From Bemisia tabaci (lineage: Eukaryota; Arthropoda; Insecta; Hemiptera; Aleyrodidae): DNA of 64,000 nt. This document shows, piece by piece, positions 46,887 to 59,600 of this stretch. The stretch is taken from NCBI RefSeq assembly GCF_918797505.1, contig NC_092801.1:29418477-29482476 (forward strand). The letters are read 5' to 3'. Under the pieces are notes generated by a model, which did no database searches, was not told the origin of the DNA, and saw only the letters and a program-made list of their open reading frames with translations. Within the stretch, counting starts at the first letter, position 1. Each line of letters opens with the position of its first letter. The position numbers were made by a program, and so were the translations under genes.

Positions 46887-47824
46887 TCTCCAAATGCTCT
46901 GTATTTCCTCCACGACTGTAACATCATCATTTGATCATATAATATTGTTGTAGAAGATATAAATTTAAGTCTTAAGTACAGTCTCCGAATCGTAATGTCA
47001 ATTGAATAAATAAGCCGGGAAAGAAACCTACTAAAAAACGCCAAGTCAGGCGACGTCATATACACCACATTAAAGGGCCGAATAAATAACGTCATTTCCC
47101 GGACAAAAGAACGTAAGATTTTCAATGTTGGAAAATTTTTATTCGCAAATTGTATTGGACCAGAAACCATGTGACAATTCTAACTGAAAATTTCATTGAC
47201 TTTTCTTATGATCACATGCTAAAACGCGGTAAATGTTTAATGGAAAATGCATAGTCATATCTTCATAAAAAATTGAATTATTTTGTAATCTTTGAATGAA
47301 GTTATACGTTCTTTTTCCTGGAGAAACGCAACTCTCCACACTGATTTCATCGATCATGGTGCATGAATAGAACTGGAGTTGCGGTACCAACGCAAGCGTG
47401 GATAATTTGACCAAGGTGGAAATACACCGCAAGTCAAGCATTATCACCTCGGTTTATCCTGATTGTTCTTACCCCTTCCTGTCAAAGAATGTGTGTATTT
47501 GGTCTCAAAGCATCAAACCTGCCGAACCAAATGCAACTGTTTGAAAAAAATGAAGAATAATAATCGAGCACAACTCAGTGTTACGAGTCTGTATGACTTA
47601 TGGGGTGCCGCAACTAAGCGTATGTGCTGTAAGTCATTGGTTGCCTCCTAGCATAATTGAATTGAAATTTAACTTTATGACACCCGCCCGATTCTCGGTC
47701 CAAAAAAATGCATTGACATTGAAATACGATATTACGACGATGGGCCTCTGGACAAGGTTTGAATAAAGCACTGTGAAGTATGTCCCCTCTTCAATATTTT
47801 ATTCAAAAAACCAAGCATACAATA

Positions 47825-48389
47825 CTGCCGTGATAGTGAAGAGAGCCGTAAGTGCAAAATTTTCGAAATCGAGTTTTCTTCAAAATTCGTCTAAACTCTT
47901 TTAGACGAAATGACTGAGACTTCTAAAACAGCAAAATTCATCCTAATTTAACAAAAACGAGACGTATGTGAAAACCGTAAGTGCACAAAAAATGACATTG
48001 TTTTTTCCAAGACAGCCGCAATTGCATAAGAGCTAATGAAAACAGTGCTTTCCAGTAAAGTGCCGCCCTCTTCTGCCAATTTCTAACCTAAAAATGTGTT
48101 TGCTGTGCGTCCAAAACGCAACCACGAAAGAATGCAGAAGATAGCACTTACGGCTGTCTTGCCTAACAATAACCTAGCATGAAAATAAAAATACCCTTTT
48201 TATGTAATGGAAATAAAATCAGTCGATTTTTAATCATCCATAAGTTTTCTAGGAGTCTTCCGGACGATTAGTGGCAATTTGACAAAGAACGGAGGCTTCT
48301 TTCAATAAAATGTTCCGGTCAGAAACTTCTGAGCCCGTTTTCCCAGAACTTGATTTTTGCACTTACGGCTCTCTTCGCTATCACGGCAG
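47825..48389. mobile_element. Non-autonomous TIR element
   Basis: 35-base ends: ctgccgtgatagtgaagaga ... agtgcaaaa at left, mirrored by tttttgcacttacggctctc ... cacggcag at right with one mismatch. 565 bases, no transposase. A solo end-like sequence is at 48778-48812. Confidence 0.85.
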
Positions 48390-51201
48390 AATAGGAATTC
48401 TATAAGATATATCATGAACAAGATTAGGTATAAAGAATTTACATTCTTTAAAGGTCAAATACAAATGACGTCACTTGTATAATTTAAGTTCCAAGAGTTG
48501 ATTTATGAACTTCTCGTTGTAAGAATAGTTTTTAAACTTAAATTGAATAAAAATAAAACAAGAGACGTTTCTTTAAAGTTTAGACCTCGTCTAGCAGCCC
48601 ATTCAAATGAGAAGAGTCCGATCACATGAACCTGTTTAACTCCCCTTCCCCTATTTTTAAGTCAAAGAGGAAAGCGTGAAGCAGAGCTGAAATATCGCTT
48701 CTCTTTTCATACGCAAGAAGGTGAGTTCGTGGAATGTTTCTTTGGGTGCTAACTTGGTTCATTTATTCAAAACATGATTCTTGCATTTACTGCGCTCTTC
48801 GATAACACGGCAAAAGAGCAGAGACCTATTCCTTCCTCCTTGTTTGAAAATAATGCGATATTTCGTATCAAAATTGGCTGAAGTGCTGAAATTCTATGAT
48901 TTTCTAAGCCTCTTTTCCCAGCTTTTTAGAAAAATAGATAAACTCAGACTATTTACTTTAAATAGGATTATTTTTCAACCTGGATGATAAGTAGGATTTG
49001 CAAAAACACAGCAATTTAAGTAATTAGAGCAAAAGTCCTTTTGCGACAATTCGTGGATTGCCCTCCCCCCTCCCCCGATCCCAACATAAATTTGCGAGAC
49101 TCGGAACGATGCACAGAGTAGACCACAAAAAGCTAGCAGGAAAAAAGTCCATGATGCATACTTGCCAATTAGAAGAGGAATATGAACAAAGGTCTCATTA
49201 ATAATAAACTATACTCAAGCTTGCTAGATGACTCTTATAATACGCGTTCAATGATCTATTTCCATACATTTTGCAAGAGTAAGCTGGCAACCCTGCATTT
49301 GCGCCGAATTTGCAATGTTTTTAAAATTTGCAAATTAGATGCTCCCGTTAAATCATTTCATTATGCGCGTTCCACACTCAAAATCACTTCGACAGAAAGT
49401 GAAGACATTGAATTGAGTAATAACTCACCTTAAGGCCCCCTCGGTTGGTATTTTGGTCCTCTTAAAATCACTCAGCAAAACTCGTGGAGAAAAATCCAAT
49501 AAGATCACCAAAAAAACTAAAAATTAAATCAATTTTTTTTCTGGAACAACGATTGAGTAGATTTTATCCTCGGACTTTGAATATGATAAGGCGGAAGTGC
49601 ATTGTACTGACCGGACCTTCCTTAGGGAAAACTTGTTTGGGCACGGCAATGAGTGCCGTGAAACTGATTAGCCTATCACTCCATCAAAAATAGATTAAAA
49701 ATTCAAATGGGGTCATCGATTATTCTTCCTGACAGACGAAAATGCTCGCGGGCACCAAACGAAGGCCGAAAGCTGGAAGTCCGGTGTAACTGGGAGAACG
49801 GACGAGGTACCTAAAAAAGTAGTAAATCTTGCTTTATTGTCTTAGGACCATACTCATAGTTGCTCCTAAAATTATACTTCCCTTAGAAAGAATTAATTTA
49901 CTGTGCTAAAGCGGGCTTTCACATTATATCATTAAAATCACATTATTTCCGAATCTCGAGGAAAATTTAGTAGTTTAGCCTTGAAATAGGATCTTTTCAA
50001 CGGATTACCATAATTTGCTGCATAAAGTTCAAAGCACTACAGAAAATATACGGATATGAAATAATGTTTGCAGTTACTGGATTCCTAGTTATCTGTGATC
50101 TTCAGGAAATCCAGTAACCAATGCTTGGTTGCTGTCGGTGTTACTAAAACATGAGTATCCTCTAGCATTGAATTAGAGAAGAAACCTGCGTGCAAAAAAT
50201 GTCAAATTGAGATTCTGATATCTTTCCTAAGAAGCGGAAATTGCATGTTATTTGCAAAGATATCGCTTGGAGTTTGCAGTTCGATTTTTTTAGTTTGGCA
50301 AAAAACCATTTCAAGTTCTACTCTCAAATGCCGGGAGCTCAAATATGGAGAATTATATTGCATCACCACACTCTCAAAAATAATTAAACCGTTTGGAACG
50401 TATTCTTTAGAATGCTTAGGATTAAATCATGGCTGGAAATTCGCATGCCGATTTTTGAAAATCTACATCAGTGCATAATGCGAACTTAAATGTCATTTAT
50501 TGATAACTTGTTTTCAAATTAAATTTGATAAATAAATAAAATTGTTCCTTCTTAGGAGAATTTCATGGGGCCTTGCCCTTTTCTCCCACCAGGAAAATTT
50601 TAGCCGCTTGTAGCCAATAGTCTGCTGTAAACAGTACATGAGCCCTAGCCCTCTAAAAAAATGTCCAGCTACGCTGACGCCCATGCACGTACATAGTTTT
50701 TGTCCAACGGCATTCCATTGAATTGTAGCATGGCGCGATCACGTATACACGGCCGGAAATGATTATTTTGACCCAATCAATACAGCCATTGTGATTGTAT
50801 TTCTTTGATCTATGACGCAATAGATCCCTCTACTCATTACCATTCCACGTTCGTTACCGACAATTAAAAACTGGAAAAATGGCGTCAAAAATATTTCAGT
50901 GACTAGTTTTCAGCCAGATTTGACGCAGAGTTCATATTAAAAAAGAAGCTTCCAGAGGTCAATAATTTCAGCTAATACTAGAAAAAGGATAAATTCGATT
51001 GAAAGAATATGAATTTTGAACCAACCCACTGACCTATACTCTTCGTTGCACTAATTCAATCTACTTTTTTATTATGAGCATTCATTCATGAAATGCTTCC
51101 ATTGACGACCGTTTCGCATTTGCAATTCTTTTAGCCCATTAAGCAGTCAAAGAAAGTCATTCCTATTCATATACGTTACACTTCATACCAAAAAAACTCA
51201 C

Positions 51202-51429
51202 CTATGCTGCTCAAATTATAGTTTTTTTTCCCCTGGTCAGCCTTGATAGTAATTTTTTCTGCATGAGGGAAAGGGAACATACAGAGATAATTTTTAGCGT
51301 TTCTCAAAATTTTCGCTTTAACTTTAATAATTGTTGGAACTTTATGAAACTCGATGTCATCTAGCAAAAACGATGCAGCAAAATTATCCGCAGTCATATT
51401 GCCATATGGCAACAGTGTGCTATGAATAG
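51202..51429 (-). CDS. Unassigned exon-like open frame
   Basis: 228 bases between an acceptor-like cttgatag and a good donor (g|gtgagt). Reads YGNMTADNFAASFLLDDIEF and KVPTIIKVKAKILRNAKNYL. I recognise no family. It lies upstream of gene A on the same strand; it could be an exon of an unseen gene or chance. Confidence 0.25.
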
Positions 51430-52229
51430 CTATCAAGTGAAGAACTTAGGAAAGATTTAATGAATTCCGAGTGAATCAATTTACAAAGTTGCGATTTCTT
51501 TCACGGAGTTTCCCTGTAGTGATTGTGTCTTACTGATTACAATTAAATTACAATACAAAACGTAACTTCAAAGCTGAATCAGCTGATTACTTTTGGTCCT
51601 GCATGGATAACTGACCTGAAAGGAGCAGCCTTTTACAAGGCTTCTCACAAAGCAACACGTCATTTCTTGGCCATTAATAAATGTATTCCAGTATAATTAA
51701 TAAATTTGACTGCAAGTCCCTTAATAAATGTATTGATTGGTCTGTATTTTGCAATTAGGGGCTACCATTTGGCTACGATAGAATTGCGCAAATGCCCCCT
51801 TTTTTATCTTCTTGGGGATGCACATGGACTATGCGAATGTTTCTGTTACTGGAAACTCACATGCTTGCGCGAATATTCAATATTCACCGAGAAAGCGTTG
51901 ATCTGGCAACCTTGGTAGTTTGTGGTAGAAAACTACATCGTGGAAGACTATTCATTCCCTCCTCACTGACGGGCATGTCTCTCTTCGATGGATAGGCCTC
52001 GCAGCACGAATGGCCAGAGAGCTCTCATAGGCATTTATAATGTTAACCAAGGGTAAGTGGCCGCTGCGCGGTCGCCAACCGCTGAGAAAAATTACACGTA
52101 AGAAATCGTAGAACAACCATGTTCAAGCTTTTTAAGAGATGAATGGATTCAAAACCCGACCCCGAAAGAAAGCGCATATTTATCTCTTATTGCACACTAT
52201 GCACCACTTTTATGTTTTATTTTTGTTAT

Positions 52230-52774
52230 GTGATTTGAAAAAGCCACACAGTTTTTCTGAAAAGTTTCAGCGAATTTACCCAAATGATCTCAAATAAAAG
52301 TATCGAAAATTTCGACGCGATGTCTTCGTTCGTTCTATTTTCTTTTAATGTAAAAACACACAAAAAAAAATAATATCCGAGTTTCTGAATCGTTACAAAG
52401 AGGATACATATCTTCCCTTATAACTACGATAAAAACTAGAGCAAGTCACGAATGAAGACGCGCAGTCCCACAGCATTCATGCAGTCTTGTTGGCGCTAAT
52501 GTGCGTTTCAAGCTAACTAACCGACTGCACTGCGTTTGGCGCAATGCGAGAAGTATTCATACAGTCTTGTAGGCGCTAATATGGACTTACGCCGATTGCA
52601 CTTTTTGGCGCAATGCGTGCGATATTCCCACAGTCTTGCAGGCGCTAATATACTTTTAACGCCGGCCGCACTGTGTTTGGCGCGATTATTCGAACTCGCT
52701 TTAGAATAATCGCGGCATCGAATAACAGAGCTCAAAAAGCCGCTGTGTTTCGACGCCGTATGAGATTCCAACGT
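52230..52774. repeat. Dispersed repeat with 70-80-base tandem subunits, copy 1
   Basis: Starts near aaaaagccacacagtttttc and ends cgacgccgtatgagattc. From 52475 three units of 'cagtcttg.aggcgctaat ... gcac..tttggcgcaatgcg' follow one another. Second copy at 56830-57845. Confidence 0.8.
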
Positions 52775-53104
52775 TGCCTCGTTTCTCCCAATTAAATTTT
52801 TTTCCGAGCAAAGTTAGGAAAGTTATTTATACCCACGACCATTATTCAATCTTTTCACTCCATGTATCATCAGAAGGTAAGACATCAATGATTTGTCAAC
52901 AAACTAACCGAAACTAGCGTTAACATAAAATACGTTTATTTTCCAACTGTTTCGTGTTTTGCCAGACTTCTTCCTTAAATTAACTTCATTTTGGATTCGC
53001 GCTTTCCTATAGCAGATATTAAGGAATCTATTCGCGCAATTCTTGTGCCTTTTTCGCGTAGTCCCAGATTACCAAATCATACGTATTTGCACAAAAAGGA
53101 ACCC

Positions 53105-53457
53105 AAGGCGGGTGGGAGAGAAGAAATGTGCTCGTTATTTGACGGCAGTAAAAATGAATGGGAACTGTAGAGAACCAGTGACGTCAACATGAACGGCAAG
53201 ATCGATGGGGTAGGGAACGAGGCTATTTAATTGTAAGTTATGAGCCTTGTCTACAACGCTCTTGACACATGCACGCGGCTCATGAGTTAGCATATTTTGG
53301 CGCTTAGTTCCTTTTGATTTAAAACGTAAATTCCCCCTCTTCCATCTTTCCAAAAGGAATCATGGTCATTTTTACATTGTTTCTTATGCAGCTTAAACGA
53401 GCACACCCCATCTTTCCAACCCGTCTATGGTTCCTTTTGGCATAAATACGTCCAATT
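53105..53457. repeat. GGACGTATTT-family MITE
   Basis: Right tip ttttggcataaatacgtcca; inner gagaagaaatgtgctcgtt is mirrored by aacgagcacaccccatcttt. The left end is degraded. Confidence 0.7.
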
Positions 53458-56400
53458 AGTTGGTGTCCAGCACCAACATAGGTTTCAATGTGTTTATTTT
53501 CCAACCGTTCCCTGTTTTGCCAAACTTCTACCTTAAATTAATTTTATTTTAAATTCACGCATTCCTGTAGCAGATGTTATGGTTTCTATTCGCGCAATTA
53601 TTGTGCCTTTTTCACGCAATCCTCATATATTCTCTTATACGTTTTGCGCAATCCTGGATTACCGTACCATTTCTAGCTCACTACGGAGACAAAGTATATG
53701 TACCATTAGTTTCCGTGAGCAAATAAGTGCTTTGCAAATGAGTCAGAATTTCAAATTGATCACTTACTTGCATTTGAGCATCAAGATCCTCTATAAGAAA
53801 ACGTAAACGCTTGCACACAAAATAATGGTCGCACTCCTCCAGATTGAACTTTTTCTATTTGACACATTATATACCACTAGATATTGAATTAAACGAAACA
53901 CTAATTGAACACAATTATTTATAGTTAAAGAAACGTTTCAAATGATTTTTGCGCTTTTGTAACAATTTTGAGATTTAAAAATTGGAAAAATGGTGACAAA
54001 ACAAATTATTTTTACCGAACGCGCTAAAACTAAAATTTTTGTTTGAAAAAGGTGTTGAAACATCGTCGCACGAATTGCAAATCAATATCCTCAAGTTTTC
54101 AAGCAAGCCGTACCGTTTTAAAAATTTCTGCTTGGCAATGCGGTAAAGTTAATGTTTCAGTTGAAAAGGCAATGTGCTCTAGAAGTCCGTTTTTGTAGGA
54201 ACTTTCATTACACCGATAATGTGAATATTCATCGAAATTTGTCGATGCAACATACAAGCCGTTTGCAAATTACCATCGGGTGTCAGTTGCCTGTGACATG
54301 GTTGGCTGCATCTCTTGTCTGCAATGCACTTATTTAGGAGGGCAGGCACCTGCATTGGAAATTACGGTTTGCATTTGCACTTGATTCACTTGCCGGATGC
54401 AAGGCCAGTCAAGGTCAATGCAATAATACTGTTCACGCATCATCTTTTCGTCTGCAGAGGACGAGTCTCCGGATCTGCTACCATAATTTAGGTTTGCAAA
54501 TTTATTTTTTCGGCAATTGGTCTCTTCTTCATCCTTCCGAAGTTACCCGTGTGTTTTGCATCTCTGGGATGGTCTTGCGAAATTAATTGGTGATTTTTTG
54601 GGGATTTTTTGGGGATTTTGGAATCCAATTAAAATGGGTTTCAACTGTGATTGTGTAATTTTCAGTGGTTTGAAATAAATAAAGGGATTGAGTTTTGGTG
54701 AGTTCATCATCCTAATATTTACTAAATTTTAGTTCACCATAAAATTCGACAGATTAAATTAAATTTGTGCGCATATTTTGTCCTTATAAAAAATAAAAAA
54801 ATCAATTGCATGGCCTGCGTTTGACGGAGAAAGGTGAAGTAAATTCAAATGATCAACTGCTACTTAAAAGATCTTTGGACATTGGGTCCTGTAAATATGT
54901 TCCCCTAAAATTAATTAGGATCATTTAATTTGAGATCAAAATTTTTTTAGCTGAGTTAAGGTGGAGTCATGATTTAAATTACACTAAAATTATCGATAAA
55001 ACTGTGAAAGTGCAGAGACGAAACTCTGGAAATCCATTTTCGGACTTCGAGTCTCTTGTTTCTAAAATATATCCGAGAAAATTGTAATTTGATGCAAGCA
55101 AATCGTCATCCTTACTTAACTTAAAGAAGAATCAAAGAAAGACACTGCCATAAATTGCAGCGACTAAAATGTGGTTAAATAAAAATCACTATCACAGCGC
55201 CAAGTATCGTAAAAACATACACAGCTCACACATGGCTTTGCGTTGCACTTTTCACAAATGCAGCCTGAAATATACCTATCGTTCACACTCCAAAGGCCCT
55301 CGTTCTAAAATGTCCCCTCGGCGCGCGATTGAATTTTGCTGAGCAATTACTTCATCTACGCACATGACGTGAGATTGCATTTTCGTAATTTTGAAGGATA
55401 ATTTTAACTCAAGGTAATATTTGAACAAATCGTACATTGCAGATAGAAATTGTTGCCTTTCTTGCTTTTTAAAGGGAAAACTGTGTCGACTTCCGCTGAA
55501 CTCATAAAAATACTATATCTTAGCGTGATATAATTGCAAACATTCTAATATACATTTTATCCTAGCATTCAACCGCCAGGTTGCAGGCTTTTGCGGGTCG
55601 ATAAATAAGACTGCATGATTTCCTCAGTTAAAACTTTACCAAAAAAAAAAAAAAAGTCCCAAGAGTCGAAGCTACTCCTAATCCCATTTTTTGGGAAAAC
55701 TATTATTTTTCCCGAAATTTGACAACAAATATGAATTCATACTCGTAAATGTGGCTGTTCGCAAAATTTCTGAACGTTGAATTTGTCTAAGTTCTGGAAA
55801 ATTGTATCTAAGTTTGTATCAAACTCTTAAGTTATAGGAGATTTTTAAAAGATCTTAGATCTTTCAAAATTTAAACTTGGTTTTCTCCCTTAAATTGCAA
55901 TTCCTGTATTTTTAAGGCCATGCATGGATGTATTTACAAATATTGTTGATAATATTATAGTAATTTTTTCATGTTTTTTATGTGGCCCATAAATGTAATA
56001 AATAATATGTTAAGAGAGGAAAGAAAAGCACGATAATTTCTAAAAAAAAAATCGGGGAGGCTGTAGCCACGATAAGGAGATCCCACAGAAAAACAATTTT
56101 TCAAGTTAAAAAACAGTCACACCAGCCAGAGAGCTGTGCCAGAGAGCACACCTCCGCAGTCGATACCTGTTTAATTCTGGGACGGCCTGTGCACTAAAAA
56201 ATAATAACCCCATCATATCCTGTAATTGCTTTCCGGTTTAATTGTCAGTTGGCAACGTTGACAGCCAAAAATCACTACGATGTGAGTACAATTAAAACTT
56301 GCAGTTAGGCATGTAAAAAAGTGTAAAAATAAGTGATGTATTTCCTTTTTTAGTAGAATTGAAACATGGCACTTATACGTCATTCATTACACCATAAAAA

Positions 56401-56534
56401 GTGTACGCTACTCACGTTGCATTTTCTGATTAACAGATAGGAACTTCTACACTGCATGAAAGCTCACTTGAGACAAAGTTTGAACAGCTTATCATCTAGC
56501 GCAGTGAGTTTTGATAGAACTTCCGTACTTAGAC

Positions 56535-56685
56535 ATGGAGGATACTACGGAGGTTGTCATCTCTGGGGTCGCTGGATCCTTTCCCGAGTGCGCGAACATC
56601 GACGAACTAGAGGAGGCACTTTTCAGGAAGGCCCATCTCGTTACCGATGATGATCGTCTTGGTGGCATTGCGAAATTACATACAG
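56535..56685 (+). CDS. Gene B exon 1: start of ketosynthase
   Basis: ATG in context agacATGG; reads MEDTTEVVISGVAGSFPE and LVTDDDR, aligning with gene A exon 1. An upstream in-frame ATG at 56511 would add eight residues not supported by the paralogue. I chose donor g|gtaaat; g|gtggca at about 56661 is a phase-equivalent alternative that would drop eight residues. Confidence 0.88.
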
Positions 56686-59600
56686 GTAAATAAAATTGAT
56701 GGTTACTCCTGAAAAATAATGAAGAAGATCAGTGCTCCCAAGCCTACCATCGGAATGCGTGGTGGTGATTTGCTTTTCAAAATTGGACTACATTTTGAAA
56801 TTAGGAAATACAATCTCTTATATTTGATATATGATTTTAAAAAGCCACACAGTTTTTCCGAAAAATTTCAGCGAATTTACCCTAAAAGAGCTCAAATAAA
56901 AGTATCGATAATTTCGACGCGATGTCTTCGTTCGTCCTATTTTCTTTTAATGTAACCACACACACACAAAAAAATATCAATCAAGTTTCTGAATCGTTAA
57001 AATGTGGATACATATTTTCCCCAATAACTATGGTAAAAACTAGAGCAGAAAGTCAAGAATGATGACGCCCTAAACATTCATGCAGTCTTGTAGGCGCGTT
57101 TGGCGCAATGCGAGAAGTATTCATGCAGTCTTGTAGGCGCTACAAATGGGCATATGCCAACCGCACTTTTTGGCGCAATGCGTGCAGTATTCCTACAGTC
57201 TTGCAGGCGCTAATATACGTTTAATGCCGAAGGCAGTTAGCCGCTGAAATTGAAAGAACCAAACAGAAGAATGACCCGAGACACCCCTTGCATGAGCATC
57301 AAAGACAACGGGTCCGCCTGAAATCTCGCAAGAGTTTCATTGATTGCACGGAAGAACTCTCCACAACCCCGAAAGAACGGCGACTGAACTTGTGGAAAAA
57401 TTCAGTACCACACTCGAAGATAGAACCACTAGAGGAGGGATCTCTTGGCCTTAACCTGACCTTCGGGACGTGGAAGTCTCTTAATCGGTTACGAACAGCT
57501 GTAACACGGTGTAAATCAAACTTGCTGAGGTGGGGTTTCGCTGAGAACGAACTATGCGAGTGTGGGGCAAAGCAAGACTACAACCACCTCCTAATATGCC
57601 CTAACATGACTAAAACCTGCACAAGGGACGATATTTTTAGTGTAAATGACGAAGCAATCTATGTTGCAAATTATTGGTCAGGGAAAATCTAATTTAATCT
57701 TATTGATGCTATCGGACACGGAAGAAGAAGAAACGCCGACCGCACTGTGTTTGGCGCAATTATTCGAACTGGCTTTAGAGTAATCGCGGCATCGATTAAT
57801 GGAGCTCAAAAATTCGCTGTGTTTCGACGCCGTATGAGATTCACCACTGAAAATTAATGCAGAGGATTAGTGCTCCCAAGCCTACCATCGGAATGCGTGG
57901 TGGTAATTTGCTTTTCAAAATTGGACTAAATTTTGCAATTAAGAAATACAATCTCTGGCTCAGTTCAAAAGCAAAGTAGGTATGTACCATTAGTTCCACT
58001 AAAGGACATATATATTTTATGTATGAATGAGCCGGAAGTCGTAGTTCTCAATTGATTAATGTGGTTCAATTCATCACAAAGCGCCAAAATGAAGGAAGGT
58101 AGTCGTTACCAGAAGGTTGTATAATTATTTTAAGACGGTGCAGATTCGTGTGACAGGTACGTTATTTGGGAGAAAAAAAAGTGGGGGAAAAAAACAGATT
58201 TTTATCGTTCCATATTCTATAGTCGACCTCTAATTATTATGACCATGACAATTTGCCTTGAGTCAACAATAACACCACCATGACTAGAAGTTATAAAAAA
58301 TTTAGGATTTTTCATTCATTCTGACAGAGGTAGTTAGTTAAATCGTTAGTTAGTTAGTTAGTCAGTTAGTTAGTTAATTAGTTAGTTAGTTAGTTAGTTT
58401 TTGTTTAGTGACTTCGGCTGATCTCCGTTCTCGGAGACTTTCAGCTACTTAGACTGATCAACTTGCTTTGAGTCAACGATACATTTTCCGCCATTATCAA
58501 AAGGTATACAACCTTCAGGACCCTATTCATCTGTTTTTCTTTCAGGATCTGTTAATTTGTTTTCAGGGAATTTTAAGTACTCCAAGCATAGTGGCAAGGC
58601 TTTCCCTCCTGACAAATTCGATGCAACTTTCTTCAATATTCCCTTCAGTTTCCCAAGTGTTATGGATCCGGTGATGAAGAAATGTATGGAGACTAGCGTG
58701 GAGGCAATCATTGATGCTGGTCAGTATGTTTCATTTCGTCGGTTGGATGTCAATAAGCGATCTGTCTGAGAAGGTGGTAATCTGAGAAACGAGGGAGCAA
58801 AATTCACACCCCGTAATATTATACCTCCACATACTCAATGATAAGGACAAAATTTAACTGCATTTCTGACGTTGAAAATATTTTTTCTTGCCCCTGGATT
58901 TTTAATACGAGAAAATTCACGATCAGTTGAATCTAAAGATACTCCTGGCTTTTTTTTCTTCTTTTTCCAAATGCCACCTGGTCCGTTTTTTTCAAACTCG
59001 GTCTGTATTGAAGAGGGAACCATTTTTTTCAGATGGCCCTGAAAATTATCATTACAATCCGTTCAGTGTAAAGATAGGAGAGTAGATATAACAATGTGAG
59101 CGTTTTTGCAGGACTGAATCCACACTTACTAGAGGGAACGAATACTGCTGTTTATTCAACATACGATAACAGTGAGTCGGAGCTGGTTTTACCTTTCACA
59201 CCCCGTGAGAAGGTTCTCATGGGGAACTGCAGGACTTTAACTGCCAATAGGCTTTCGTTTGCACTGAATCTCAATGGTTAGTACTGCTCACTTGACTCTA
59301 GACAATATCTATACAAGGTATTGCTTACGACCGAGGCCTATTCTAGGCAGCTTTAATTTCTACGATAGCTCAGGAACGAATTTATGCAGTTTAAGAGTGT
59401 CCATAAATGAAGTTGGGACAACTTTGTAAAATTTTCTGGATTAAGCTGAATTAAACCTTGACCACTTTTTGTGCAGAAAAATGTCATATTTTAGGAGTGA
59501 AAACTTTTAAAAAAAAATCTATCAAATCAAGAATTCAATTGTGATACGGTTTAAATTCAGGAAATATGTTAGATAAGTTTTATTATAAGTATTCCGTACG

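Larger units (their letters stand above)
46887..56534. other. Intergenic region between the divergent FAS-like genes
   Basis: 9.6 kb. Both genes start outward from it, so both promoters must lie in it. I see a TIR element (47825-48389), an orphan exon-like frame (51202-51429), a satellite-like repeat (52230-52774) and a MITE (53105-53457). 48390-51200 and 53460-56530 show nothing recognised; no clear TATA box can be assigned. Confidence 0.6.
56830..57845. repeat. Dispersed repeat with tandem subunits, copy 2 (interrupted)
   Basis: Same order of blocks as 52230-52774, including cgacgcgatgtcttcgttcg and cgacgccgtatgagattc. Interrupted at 57231-57731 by a retrotransposon fragment. Confidence 0.82.
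56725..57955. repeat. Direct duplication of about 95 bases bracketing a repeat
   Basis: agtgctcccaagcctaccat ... aagaaatacaatctc occurs at 56730-56822 and again at 57863-57955 with few differences. The repeat at 56830-57845 lies between them. Confidence 0.82.
56686..58566. other. Gene B intron 1
   Basis: 1.9 kb, holding the satellite-like repeat 56830-57845 with its nested non-LTR fragment, flanked by a direct duplication of about 95 bases, and a TTAG microsatellite at 58325-58400. Confidence 0.7.

Noticed and set aside
58325..58400. Telomere-like repeat
   Set aside because: The unit is TTAG, not TTAGG, and the array is short and irregular.
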